This document shows, piece by piece, positions 17,478-27,095 of a stretch of DNA of 64,000 nucleotides. Position 1 is the stretch's first letter. Each line of letters opens with the position of its first letter. The notes beneath the pieces were generated by a model that saw only the letters and a program-made list of their open reading frames with translations, made no database searches and was not told the origin of the DNA. A program made the translations under genes and the position numbers. Source of the DNA: Poseidonocella pacifica (GTDB taxonomy: Bacteria; Pseudomonadota; Alphaproteobacteria; Rhodobacterales; Rhodobacteraceae); NCBI RefSeq assembly GCF_900111875.1, contig NZ_FOJU01000002.1:310001-374000 (forward strand). Direction: 5' to 3'.

Positions 17478-19199
17478 TTACTTCCAGGATGCAATCAGCT
17501 CGTCATAGGAAACCGTCTTGGGCTCCTCTTCCGTAGTCTCCAGCGCGGCTTTCGGTGCGCCGGGCTGGCTCAGCCAATAGTCGGCTTCCTGCTCGTCGTT
17601 GAGCTTGGGGCCGATATCGCCCTGAATGCCGGCACGCTCCAGACGCTCAAGCACGCGCTCCATGTCGGAGCAGAGGCTGTCGAGCGATTCCTGTGCCGTC
17701 TTCGCACCGGACATCGCATCGCCGATGTTCTGCCACCACAGTTGCGCGAGCTTCGGATAATCCGGAACGTTGGTGCCCGTGGGCGACCATGCAGTCCGTG
17801 CAGGCGAGCGGTAGAATTCTACCAGACCACCAAGCTTCGGCGCGCGCTCTGTGAAGCTCTCGTGCTGGATCGTGCTTTCGCGGATGAAGGTAAGACCAAC
17901 ATGCGCTTTCTTCACATCCACCGTCTTGGAGGTGACGAACTGCGCATAGAGCCACGCGGCCTTTGCACGCTCTTCGGGAGTGGATTTCATCAGCGTCCAG
18001 GAACCCACGTCCTGATAGCCGACCTTCATGCCCTCTTCCCAATACGCGCCATGCGGCGAGGGAGCCATGCGCCACTTGGGCGTGCCGTCCTCATTCATGA
18101 CCGGCAGGTCTTCCTTGACGGACGCCGCGGTGAATGCGGTGTACCAGAACATCTGCTGAGCGACGTTGCCCTGCGCGGGGATCGGGCCCGCTTCGGAGAA
18201 TGTCATGCCCATCGCCGAGGGGGGCGAGTACTTCTGGAGCCAGTCAATCGCCTTTTCGACAGCATAGACCGCCGCCGGGGAGTTCGCCGCACCGCCGCGC
18301 GCCACACAGGCACCCACGGGCTGGGACTGATCATTTACGCGAATGCCCCACTCATCGACGGGAAGGCCGTTCGGCTCGCCCTTGTCGCCCATTCCTGCCA
18401 TGGACATCCACGCATCGGTGTAACGCCAGCCGAGCGAGGGGTCTTTCTTGCCGTAGTCCATGTTACCAAAGACTTCGCCTTCGACATCGAGGTGCGACAG
18501 GTCGCGGCCCGTGAAGAATTCGGCGATGTCCTCATAGGCTGTCCAGTTGACCGGAACGCCAAGCTCATAGCCGTACTTCTCTTGGAAATCGGCTTTGTTC
18601 TTCTCGTCATTGAACCAGTCATAACGGAACCAGTAGAGGTTCGCGAACTGCTGGTCGGGCAATTGATAGAGCTTGCCGTCAGGTGCCGTGGTGAACTGCG
18701 TACCGATGTAGTCGTCGAGGTCGAGACCGGGGTTGGTCACGTCCGCGCCCTCATTGGCCATCCAGTCCGACAGGTTGCGCACCTGCTGATACCGCCAGTG
18801 CGTGCCGATCAGGTCGCTGTCGTTGACATAGGCGTCGTAGATGTTCTCACCCGACTGCATTTGTGTCTGCAGCTTCTCGACAACATCGCCTTCGCCAATC
18901 AGGTCGTGCGTGATCTTGATCCCAGTGATCGCAGTGAAGGCCGGGGCCAGAACTTGCGATTCATAGGTATGCGTGTCGATCGTCTCGGAGACGACCTTGA
19001 TTTCCATGCCCTGGAACTGCTCCGCCGCGTCAACGAACCACTGCAGTTCAGCTTCCTGCTCTTCGCGGGTCAGAGCGGATTGTTCGCCGATCTCCGTATC
19101 GAGGAACTGTCGGGCTTCCTCCATCCCGGCCCAGCCGGGGCTTCCCGCCACGCCAAGCGCGAGCGCCAGGGCCGTGGTGGATTTCAGTGAAATGGTCAT
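17478..19199 (-). CDS. glpV: Glycerol ABC transporter, periplasmic binding protein
   Basis: A 573-residue secreted solute-binding protein. Residues 1-24 form a signal peptide (TISLKSTTALALALGVAGSPGWAG). The mature part has the family-1-like fold of large sugar/glycerol binders, e.g. EVVSETIDTHTYESQVLAP and a Trp-rich C-terminal half. Its place between glpU and glpK after glpSTPQ matches the glycerol transport operon described in Rhizobium leguminosarum, where GlpV is the binding protein. The start has GGGAGG six bases upstream. The long length (over 550 residues) is characteristic of GlpV. Note that these names follow Rhizobium; they are not the E. coli GlpT permease or GlpQ phosphodiesterase. 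Confidence 0.92.
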   Translation of the reverse strand: MTISLKSTTALALALGVAGSPGWAGMEEARQFLDTEIGEQSALTREEQEAELQWFVDAAEQFQGMEIKVVSETIDTHTYESQVLAPAFTAITGIKITHDLIGEGDVVEKLQTQMQSGENIYDAYVNDSDLIGTHWRYQQVRNLSDWMANEGADVTNPGLDLDDYIGTQFTTAPDGKLYQLPDQQFANLYWFRYDWFNDEKNKADFQEKYGYELGVPVNWTAYEDIAEFFTGRDLSHLDVEGEVFGNMDYGKKDPSLGWRYTDAWMSMAGMGDKGEPNGLPVDEWGIRVNDQSQPVGACVARGGAANSPAAVYAVEKAIDWLQKYSPPSAMGMTFSEAGPIPAQGNVAQQMFWYTAFTAASVKEDLPVMNEDGTPKWRMAPSPHGAYWEEGMKVGYQDVGSWTLMKSTPEERAKAAWLYAQFVTSKTVDVKKAHVGLTFIRESTIQHESFTERAPKLGGLVEFYRSPARTAWSPTGTNVPDYPKLAQLWWQNIGDAMSGAKTAQESLDSLCSDMERVLERLERAGIQGDIGPKLNDEQEADYWLSQPGAPKAALETTEEEPKTVSYDELIASWK

Positions 19200-19275
19200 G
19201 TTTTTCCTCCCATTTACAAGAATAGTTGTCGGTCCACCCACCCGGCCCTGTTCACCGGGGGGCGATTTGCATCAC

Positions 19276-19548
19276 CTAGACCCAGCGGAAGACCGCTGCG
19301 GCATAGACGAAACATACGATGAGCGCGTAGGGCTGGTTCTCCCCAACCAGACCGAGCCACGCGAGATTGATGAAGGCCGATCCCAGAAGAGTGATAAAGA
19401 GCCTGTCGCCCCGTGTCGTCTCTATCTGAAGAATGCCCGTCCGCGGCGTTTCAGGAAAGCGGATCGCGAGCACCGTGAAGGTGATCAGCAAGATCGCGAT
19501 GACCCCGAAGAAGGCTGCCGTCGGCCAAGTCCATGCCATCCATTCCAT
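19276..19548 (-). CDS. glpU: Small membrane protein DUF2160 of the glycerol transporter
   Basis: A 90-residue, mostly hydrophobic protein with membrane segments at about 9-29 (TAAFFGVIAILLITFTVLAI), 51-68 and 72-88. Between them is a short polar loop with FPETPRTGILQIETTRGDRLF, the recognisable DUF2160 core. GlpU-type proteins occur in the glpSTPQUV operons of alphaproteobacteria, and their role in glycerol uptake is not defined; they may be accessory transporter subunits. The gene starts four bases after the 96-residue orphan ORF, in the same operon, and ends 76 bases before glpV. Confidence 0.85.
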   Translation of the reverse strand: MEWMAWTWPTAAFFGVIAILLITFTVLAIRFPETPRTGILQIETTRGDRLFITLLGSAFINLAWLGLVGENQPYALIVCFVYAAAVFRWV

Positions 19549-19552
19549 AGGT

Positions 19553-19843
19553 CTAATCCTCCATGCGCCGAAAAAGCGGGTTCACCGTGCCGTCAGTTTC
19601 GCCAAGGATCATACGCGACTGCACGCGATGGAAAACGGGGTCAACGCAATTGGGATAACTGATCATCCTTCTTGCAAACTCGCGCGTCGGCTTCAGATAA
19701 GCGCTCGCAACTTCGTTCCAAGCTTCCGCAGATACAAGATCTCTGAGATCAAACAGAGCGTCTTTGCCGCTCGTTGGTCTCTCGTCGATCGATCTCTGAA
19801 TTTGCTCTTTGTAGCGATAAACCCAATCAGAAGAACGAGACAT
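19553..19843 (-). CDS. Unrecognised 96-residue protein inside the glycerol transport operon
   Basis: A small polar protein beginning MSRSSDWVYRYKEQIQRSI and ending with FRRMED. I do not recognise its family. It has no membrane segment or signal peptide and is probably a soluble helical protein of mixed charge. Its ATG overlaps the glpQ stop as TGATG, and its own stop is four bases before glpU, so the translation machinery treats it as a normal operon member. A GTG one codon earlier is possible but poorer. The Rhizobium operon as I remember it has glpU directly after glpQ, so this is either an added gene or an overlooked lineage-specific component. Confidence 0.8.
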   Translation of the reverse strand: MSRSSDWVYRYKEQIQRSIDERPTSGKDALFDLRDLVSAEAWNEVASAYLKPTREFARRMISYPNCVDPVFHRVQSRMILGETDGTVNPLFRRMED

Positions 19844-20703
19844 CACACCCTCCCCAGGGCAAAGCCCTTGGCGATGTAGTTTCGGACAAAATAGATAACG
19901 AGCGCACCGGGCACGATGGTCAGCACACCTGCTGCCGCCAGCACCCCCCAGTCAATCCCTGAGGCCCCTACCGTGCGGGTCATCGTGGCGGCGATTGGCT
20001 TGGCATCGACCGATGTCAGCGTACGAGACAGCAGCAATTCAACCCAAGAGAACATGAAGCAGAAGAAAGCTGCGACACCGACGCCCGACGCGATCAAAGG
20101 CATGAAGATCTTGATGAAGAACCGGCCGAAGGAATAGCCGTCGATATAGGCCGTCTCGTCGATCTCCTTGGGCACGCCGCGCATGAACCCTTCGAGGATC
20201 CAGACCGCGAGTGGCACGTTGAAAAGACAATGCGCCAAGGCCACGGCAATATGCGTGTCGAAAAGCCCGACAGACGAATAAAGCTGGAAGAAGGGCAGCG
20301 CGAAGACCGCCGGCGGGGCCATCCGGTTCGTCAGCAGCCAGAAGAACAGATGCTTGTCCCCGAGGAAGTGATACCGCGAGAAGGCATAGGCTGCGGGCAG
20401 CGCGACAACCACGGAAATCACGGTGTTCATCACCACATAGATGAGCGAATTCACATAACCCATGTACCACGACGCATCCGTGAGGATCGTCAGGTAGTTG
20501 TTGAACGTCAGGTTATCGGGCCAGAGCGTGAAGGTGTTGAGGATCTCCGTGTTGGTCTTGAGGCTCATCATCAGGAGCCAGTAGATCGGCAACAAAAGGA
20601 ACAGCAGGTAGCACCCCATCACCACAGCAGATCCATTGACCCGCATACGCGGTTTGCGAGCCTTCGCGGTAAAGGATGTTTGTGTGACTGTCGCGTCGCT
20701 CAT
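19843..20703 (-). CDS. glpQ: Glycerol ABC transporter permease
   Basis: A 286-residue MalG-like inner-membrane permease with about six membrane helices; the first is at residues 24-46 (SAVVMGCYLLFLLLPIYWLL). The cytoplasmic EAA loop that docks on the ATPases is seen as ETAYIDGYSFGRFFIKIFMPL (about 184-204). It pairs with GlpP to make the channel. The gene starts four bases after glpP and its stop overlaps the next ORF (TGATG). Confidence 0.93.
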   Translation of the reverse strand: MSDATVTQTSFTAKARKPRMRVNGSAVVMGCYLLFLLLPIYWLLMMSLKTNTEILNTFTLWPDNLTFNNYLTILTDASWYMGYVNSLIYVVMNTVISVVVALPAAYAFSRYHFLGDKHLFFWLLTNRMAPPAVFALPFFQLYSSVGLFDTHIAVALAHCLFNVPLAVWILEGFMRGVPKEIDETAYIDGYSFGRFFIKIFMPLIASGVGVAAFFCFMFSWVELLLSRTLTSVDAKPIAATMTRTVGASGIDWGVLAAAGVLTIVPGALVIYFVRNYIAKGFALGRV

Positions 20704-20707
20704 CGAA

Positions 20708-21576
<869 letters not shown>

Positions 21577-21577
<1 letters not shown>

Positions 21578-22650
21578 CAGGCCGCCTCCCCGTTCACACG
21601 CCAGTCGTCGGCGTAGACATTCACATGCGCCGGATCAAAGACCACGCAGGTCTTGTCTGCGCCGATGTCTTCACCCTCTTCCGCAATGATATTGAGCGCC
21701 TGACCCATAAACTCGGCGCGCACGATCTTGTGCCGGCCAACATCTTCGACCCGGCGCACCTTGACCGGTAGCCCCTCATCGGACAGCCGCGCGAATTCGG
21801 GGCGTATCCCGATCTGGACGTTCCCCTGAACGCCGCCATAGGCCCGGCCCAATGCGATCTCGTTTCCGTCGACATAAGCCTTCGTCCCGTCGATACGCGC
21901 CGGCAGCAGGTTCATCCCCGGCGAGCCGATAAAATAGCCTACGAAAGTATGCTCCGGGCGCTCAAAAAGCTCCTGCGGTGTTCCAATCTGAACCACACGG
22001 CCGCCATGCATCACCACGACCTTGTCGGCAAAGGTGAGCGCTTCGGTCTGATCGTGGGTTACATAAATCATCGTGTGACCGAATTGATGGTGCAGCGCCT
22101 TCAACTGGGTTCGAAGCTCCCACTTCATATGGGGGTCGATCACCGTCAGCGGCTCATCAAAAAGCAGCGCGTTCACGTCTTCGCGGACCATCCCGCGCCC
22201 GAGGGAGATTTTCTGTTTGGCATCCGCAGTCAGCCCGCGCGCCTTGCGGTCAAGCTCGGCCTCCATGCCGATCATCTGAGCAATACTGTTGACCCGCTGG
22301 GCGATGTAATCCGCCTTGGCGCCTCTGTTGCGCAGCGGGAAGGCAAGGTTATCGCGCACCGTCATGGTGTCGTAGACAACTGGAAACTGAAAGACCTGCG
22401 CAATGTTGCGCTCCGCCGTCGGGGCGTGGGTTACATCCTGCCCGTCAAACAAGATCCGGCCCTGGCTTGGCTGCAACAGCCCCGAGATGATGTTGAGCAG
22501 CGTGGACTTGCCGCATCCCGATGCGCCCAGCAGCGCGTAGGCCTCACCATCCACCCAGTCGTGGTTGAGTTCCTTGAGCGCGTAGTCATCCTCGCTCGCC
22601 GGATTGGGCAGGTAGGAATGCGCGAGATTGTCGAGCGTGATCTTGGCCAT
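21577..22650 (-). CDS. glpT: Glycerol ABC transporter ATPase with degenerate signature motif
   Basis: A 357-residue MalK-type ABC ATPase with a C-terminal regulatory domain (about 240-350). Walker A is GASGCGKST (42-50), Walker B LLFDEP (162-167) with the catalytic Glu, and the switch His is present in YVTHD (His199). The ABC signature, normally LSGGQ, is replaced by LTADAKQK (140-147). In a GlpS-GlpT heterodimer this signature would face the Walker A of GlpS, making that composite site non-canonical. The gene is 13 bases after glpS and overlaps glpP. Confidence 0.93.
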
Positions 22651-22663
22651 CGTCCCCTCCTCC

Positions 22664-23752
22664 TCAGGCGGCTAGCGCGTAGGCCGCAGGGGCAACAAGC
22701 GCACCATCCTCGGCAAAGACATAGACATGGGCGGGATCGAGAAACACCTCGAGTTCCGCGCCCAAACTGAGGTCGTGAACCCCCTGCACCAACCCGACCC
22801 AGCGTTCGCCGGCGTGGTCGAGGTGCACGAATGTTTCCGACCCGGTAAGCTCGGTCACGACGAGCGTGGTGCGAAACGCGACCGCTTGGCCGGTATGACG
22901 CCCAATCTCCAGATGGTTGGGCCGGAAGCCCGCGATGTACCGCCCATCGGGCAACGCCGAGAGCTGGTCCGTCGCGGGGGCCTGTTGCCCTTCGCCAAAG
23001 TGAAGCACACTGCCCGACTTGGTGACCTTGAGGAAGTTCATCGGCGGATCGGAAAACACACGCGCGGTCGTGGAATCCACTGGCTGGCGATAGACCGACG
23101 GGGTCGGTCCGAACTGTGTTACCCGGCCCTCCCAAAGCGTGGCCGTATTGCCGCCAAGAAGCAGCGCCTCTTCCGGTTCGGTCGTCGCGTAGACAAAGAT
23201 CGCGCCGCTTTCCTCGAAAATCTTGGGGATCTCGACCCGCAGCTCTTCACGCAGTTTGTAGTCAAGGTTCGCCAGCGGCTCATCAAGCAGAACGAGCCCC
23301 GCACCTTTCACCAGCGCCCTCGCCAAAGCGCACCGCTGCTGCTGCCCGCCCGACAATTCCAATGGCTTGCGGTCAAGCATGGGGGACAACTGCATCATTT
23401 CAGCGGTCGACTTTACCGCGTGGTCGATCTCGGCCTTTGAACGCCCCATCAGGCGCAGGGGCGAGGCGATGTTGTCGTAAACCGTCATCGACGGGTAATT
23501 GATAAATTGCTGATAGACCATGGCAACGCGGCGGTCTTGCACCCGCATACCGGTAACGTCCGCGCCTTCCCAGATCACCCGGCCCGTAGTCGGAACATCG
23601 AGCCCCGCCATCAGACGCATCAGGGAGGTCTTCCCCGCCGACGTCGGCCCGAGAAGCACGTTCATCGTGCCCTTTTCCAGCGTTAGGGTGGTGGGGTGAA
23701 TATGGGTTTCCGCCCCTGCCTGCTTCGATACCCCGTCAAGTATCAGCGTCAT
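22664..23752 (-). CDS. glpS: Glycerol ABC transporter ATPase lacking the switch histidine
   Basis: A 362-residue ABC ATPase paired with GlpT. Walker A is GPTSAGKTS (35-43), the signature is the canonical LSGGQQQR (133-140), and Walker B is LVLLDEP (153-159). The H-loop histidine is replaced: the segment reads VYATTEPEEA with Thr191 where the family has His. A C-terminal TOBE-like regulatory domain spans about 240-350. Its start overlaps the glpD stop in ATGA. Together with GlpT it would form one complete and one degenerate ATP site. Confidence 0.93.
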   Translation of the reverse strand: MTLILDGVSKQAGAETHIHPTTLTLEKGTMNVLLGPTSAGKTSLMRLMAGLDVPTTGRVIWEGADVTGMRVQDRRVAMVYQQFINYPSMTVYDNIASPLRLMGRSKAEIDHAVKSTAEMMQLSPMLDRKPLELSGGQQQRCALARALVKGAGLVLLDEPLANLDYKLREELRVEIPKIFEESGAIFVYATTEPEEALLLGGNTATLWEGRVTQFGPTPSVYRQPVDSTTARVFSDPPMNFLKVTKSGSVLHFGEGQQAPATDQLSALPDGRYIAGFRPNHLEIGRHTGQAVAFRTTLVVTELTGSETFVHLDHAGERWVGLVQGVHDLSLGAELEVFLDPAHVYVFAEDGALVAPAAYALAA

Positions 23753-25356
23753 GTTCTTCCCCCAAAATTCACCTCGGCGCGGCGTTGCTTCATCCAGCCG
23801 TCGAGCCGCGCGACTTGCTCCGCATCGAGCCGCAACCCAAGCTTGTTGCGCCGCCAGATCACATCCTCTGCCGACCGCGCGAACTCCCGCTCCATGAGCC
23901 AGTCAATTTCGCGTGCCGTAAGTGTCGCGCCGAAGGCCTCACCAAGATCCTCGGCCTGCTTGGCATCCCCGAGCATATCACGGGCCTCGGTGCCATAGGC
24001 CCGAAACAAGCGCCGCGCCCAGAAATCCCCGAGAAACGGAAAATCCTTCTTGAGGCCCGCCATCATGGTATCGACAGCCGAAACCTCGAAATCCCCTCCG
24101 GGAAGTGCAACGCCCGCCGTCCAGGCCCCCTTGGTGCCCGGAAACAGCGGCGCGATCTTTTCCAAGGCATGCTCGGCGAGGCGTCGATATGTGGTGATCT
24201 TGCCGCCAAAGACATTGAGAATCGGCGCGCCTCCGTTGTCGTCGAGCTTGAGCGTATAGTCCCGGGTGGCCGCGGTGGCGCTGCTGGCCCCGTCATCATA
24301 GAGCGGGCGCACACCGGAATAGGTCCAGACGACATCCGCGCGCGTGACCGGACGCTTGAAGTACTGCGATGCGAAATTGCACAGGTAGTCCTGCTCGGCT
24401 TCGGTACAGACGGGTTTTTCGTCGGGATTTTCGTGTTCCTGATCCGTCGTCCCGATGAGGGTGAAATCCGTCTCGTAGGGGATGGCGAATATGATGCGAC
24501 CGTCAGTGCCTTGGAAGAAATAGCACTTGTCGTGATCATAGAGCCGCTTGGTCACGATGTGACTACCCCGGACGAGCCGCACACCCTCCTGACTGTTAAG
24601 TCGCACCTTGTTCTGAATCAGATCGCCAACCCACGGGCCGCCCGCGTTGACGATCATCCGGGCGCGATGCGTCACCTGTTCGCCCGTTTCCAGATCCTCG
24701 GTGGTGATCTGCCAGATCCCATCGGCCCGCGTGGCCGAGATGACCTTGGTACGCGTCATGATACGCGCCCCACGGGCCTCCGCATCACGCGCGTTGAGCA
24801 CTACAAGCCGGGAATCCTCCACCCAGCAATCGGAATATTCGTAGGCCTTCTCGAACTTTGACTGGAGAGGCGCGCCCTCGGGCGATGAGCTCAGATCAAC
24901 CCGGCGCGTTCCGGGTAGGATCTTGCGACCACCCAAGTTGTCATAGAGGAAGAGTCCAAGGCGGATCAGCCACGCGGGCCGCCTGCCCTTCATCCATGGC
25001 ATAACCATATTGAGCAATTTGGACGTGGGCGTCTCGCTCTCGAAACGCATGTCGCGATGGTAGGGCAAGACAAAGCGCATCGGCCAGGAAATGTGCGGCA
25101 TTGCCCGCAGCAAGGTTTCCCGTTCAATCAGCGATTCCCGCACCAGCCTGAATTCGAAATATTCGAGATAGCGCAATCCACCGTGGAAAAGCTTGGTCGA
25201 ACTGCTGGATGTGGCCGATGCCAGATCGTTCATTTCGGCGAGACGAACGCTCAAACCACGACCTGCGGCGTCGCGCGCAATCCCACAGCCGTTGATCCCG
25301 CCGCCAATGACGAAAAGATCATCTACATGTGTTGAAGTCTCGGCTTGCGACGACAA
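23749..25356 (-). CDS. glpD: FAD-dependent glycerol-3-phosphate dehydrogenase
   Basis: GlpD oxidises sn-glycerol-3-phosphate to dihydroxyacetone phosphate at the inner membrane, passing electrons to quinone. The 535-residue protein has the FAD-binding FVIGGGINGCGIARDAAGRG near its N-terminus, the STKLFHGGLRYLE motif about 50 residues later, and the family C-terminal domain. The start chosen is TTG 25356 (LSSQAETSTHVDD), with GGGGAGG six bases upstream; a GTG at 25401 lengthens it by 15 residues without a clear Shine-Dalgarno. It is the first gene of the operon, so its promoter and the GlpR operators lie just upstream. Confidence 0.94.
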   Translation of the reverse strand: MSSQAETSTHVDDLFVIGGGINGCGIARDAAGRGLSVRLAEMNDLASATSSSSTKLFHGGLRYLEYFEFRLVRESLIERETLLRAMPHISWPMRFVLPYHRDMRFESETPTSKLLNMVMPWMKGRRPAWLIRLGLFLYDNLGGRKILPGTRRVDLSSSPEGAPLQSKFEKAYEYSDCWVEDSRLVVLNARDAEARGARIMTRTKVISATRADGIWQITTEDLETGEQVTHRARMIVNAGGPWVGDLIQNKVRLNSQEGVRLVRGSHIVTKRLYDHDKCYFFQGTDGRIIFAIPYETDFTLIGTTDQEHENPDEKPVCTEAEQDYLCNFASQYFKRPVTRADVVWTYSGVRPLYDDGASSATAATRDYTLKLDDNGGAPILNVFGGKITTYRRLAEHALEKIAPLFPGTKGAWTAGVALPGGDFEVSAVDTMMAGLKKDFPFLGDFWARRLFRAYGTEARDMLGDAKQAEDLGEAFGATLTAREIDWLMEREFARSAEDVIWRRNKLGLRLDAEQVARLDGWMKQRRAEVNFGGRT

Positions 25357-25429
25357 TCGGACCTCCCCTTCCAATGTTCGCTTTGACGCGTACCGAACCA
25401 CGAGGCGCGCGACTCGTCAATGGTTTGCG

Positions 25430-25464
25430 TTCGTTTTTTTTCGTTTTCCACGCTTTGATTTTCG
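25430..25464. promoter_or_regulatory. Direct TTCG repeats in the glpD-glpR divergent region, candidate GlpR operators
   Basis: TTCGTTTT occurs at 25430-25437 and again at 25440-25447, exactly one helical turn (10 bp) apart. A further TTTTCG at 25459-25464 puts its TTCG 21 bp, or two turns, after the second. DeoR/GlpR-type repressors bind tandem direct repeats of this kind. The 157-base region between divergent glpD and glpR is where such sites are expected. Assignment to GlpR is inference. Confidence 0.5.
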
Positions 25465-25513
25465 GCCATACTCGCTCGCAGGTCGCCCGGGGAGGGGCGA
25501 CGGGAGAAGAAAC

Positions 25514-26311
25514 ATGGCTCAGACCTTCCGGCATCCGGAAATTCTAGAAATCGCAAGACAGCGCGGAAAGGTGGTCGTCGAAGACCTCGCCGCGCATTTC
25601 GAGGTAACGGTCCAGACGATCAGGCGGGATCTTGCGGAACTGGCCGAGGCCGGCAAACTCGAACGGGTTCACGGCGGGGCAATCCTCGCATCCGGGGTCG
25701 CCAACATCGGCTACGAAGAGCGGCGGACCCTGCATACCGAAGCAAAGGCTGAAATCGCACGGCGTTGCGCTCGGGATATCCCGGAGAACTGTTCCGTCTT
25801 CATCAACATCGGGACGAGTACAGAGGCCGTGGCGCGTGAGTTGCTCTATCACCGCAATCTGATGGTGGTGACCAACAACATGAACGTCGCCAATATCCTC
25901 GCGGGCAATCCCAACTGCGAAGTGATCGTGGCGGGCGGAACATTGCGCCGGTCCGATGGCGGGCTGGTTGGCAATCTGACCGTCGACACGATCCGCCAGT
26001 TCAAATTCGACCTCGCGGTGATTGGCTGCTCGGGGCTCGACGAAGACGGCGACATGCTCGACTATGACATACAGGAAGTAAACGTCAGCCGGACGATCCT
26101 GAACCAGTCACGCCGGGCGTTTCTCGTCTCCGACCACTCGAAGTTCCAACGCTCAGCCCCGGCACGAATTGGCCCGATCTCTGAACTTGATGCGCTCTAT
26201 ACCAACAAGCCCCTACCCGGCGCGCTTGCGCAGAAATGCATCGAGTGGGACGTGGATGTCATCCTGCCCGAACCCGAGATGCACGCCGCGTCTGGGAAAG
26301 CCGCCAGATGA
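25514..26311 (+). CDS. glpR: DeoR-family repressor of the glycerol regulon
   Basis: A 265-residue DeoR/GlpR regulator: N-terminal winged HTH (FRHPEILEIARQRGKVVVED, then FEVTVQTIRRDLAELAEAG, about 5-52; VHGGAI follows) and C-terminal DeoRC sugar-phosphate-binding domain (INIGTSTEAVARELL, LVGNLTVDTIRQFKFDLAVIG). The expected inducer is glycerol-3-phosphate. It is divergent from glpD, leaving the operon promoter between them. The ATG at 25514 has GGGAGAAG upstream; the open frame extends back but lacks homology. Its last 53 bases overlap the end of sitD on the other strand. Confidence 0.94.
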   Translation: MAQTFRHPEILEIARQRGKVVVEDLAAHFEVTVQTIRRDLAELAEAGKLERVHGGAILASGVANIGYEERRTLHTEAKAEIARRCARDIPENCSVFINIGTSTEAVARELLYHRNLMVVTNNMNVANILAGNPNCEVIVAGGTLRRSDGGLVGNLTVDTIRQFKFDLAVIGCSGLDEDGDMLDYDIQEVNVSRTILNQSRRAFLVSDHSKFQRSAPARIGPISELDALYTNKPLPGALAQKCIEWDVDVILPEPEMHAASGKAAR

Positions 26312-27095
26312 ACGCCACGAGGAACAGCGCCGTCAGGATCAGCACGATGGTGGGCGCTGGTGCGCTGTCGATGAAGAAGCTGAGATAGGTTCCAGCCAGC
26401 ATTGCCCCGGCACAGACGAAGGTTGCGACGACAAGCATGGCACCGAACCGGCGCACCACAAGAAACGCGATTGCCCCCGGAGCGATCAACAGTCCAACCG
26501 CAAGGATAAGCCCAACCGCCGAGAGGGTCGCCACGATGGTGAGGGACAGCGCCGCCAGCAATCCGTAGTGCAACCAACCGACGCGAAGCCCGCTCGCGCG
26601 CGCCTGCGTTTCGTCGAAGGCAAGCAGCAGCAGGTCGCGCCAGAAAAGCCCTATTCCCACCGCCACCACCAGTGCAATGGCAACCGAGGTCCACAGGTCA
26701 TAGGCCCCGACCCCAAGCATGTTTCCGAAAAGAATGTGATCAAGGTGTTGTCCACTATCGACCGCGACAAAGAGGACGATACCGATCCCGAACATCCCCG
26801 AAAAAACGACACCCATCACGGTATCGGCCTTCACACGGCTGTTTTCCGCCAGATATCCAGTCCCGATGGAACAGAGCATTCCCGCCGCAAAAGCCCCTAT
26901 GATCAGCGGAAACCCAAACACATAGGCGAGCACGATACCGGGGAGGACCGCATGGCTCACCGCGTCCCCCAAAAGAGCCCAGCCCTTGACCACCAGAAAA
27001 CACGAGAGCAGCGCGGCTGGGATGGAGACGATCAGCGAGATCAGGAATGCGTTCACCATGAAGGGGAATTGGAACGGCAGGAGCAATTCCGTCAT
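26259..27095 (-). CDS. sitD: Manganese/iron ABC transporter permease SitD
   Basis: A 278-residue ABC-3 family permease with about eight hydrophobic segments, e.g. FMVNAFLISLIVSIPAALLSCFLV (about 12-35), and the GDAVSHAVLPGIVLAYVFG motif (about 43-61) shared by metal permeases. It would form the channel with SitC. Its start overlaps the sitC stop in ATGA. Its 3' end overlaps the 3' end of glpR on the opposite strand by 53 bases, leaving no room for a separate terminator. Confidence 0.92.
   Translation of the reverse strand: MTELLLPFQFPFMVNAFLISLIVSIPAALLSCFLVVKGWALLGDAVSHAVLPGIVLAYVFGFPLIIGAFAAGMLCSIGTGYLAENSRVKADTVMGVVFSGMFGIGIVLFVAVDSGQHLDHILFGNMLGVGAYDLWTSVAIALVVAVGIGLFWRDLLLLAFDETQARASGLRVGWLHYGLLAALSLTIVATLSAVGLILAVGLLIAPGAIAFLVVRRFGAMLVVATFVCAGAMLAGTYLSFFIDSAPAPTIVLILTALFLVAFIWRLSQTRRASRVRAG

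Noticed and set aside
16854-19190. A 778-codon open frame on the + strand opposite glpK and glpV
   Set aside because: It lies wholly antisense to two clear genes, shows no family motif, and is the usual by-product of GC-rich codon use; the glpK and glpV motifs are unambiguous.
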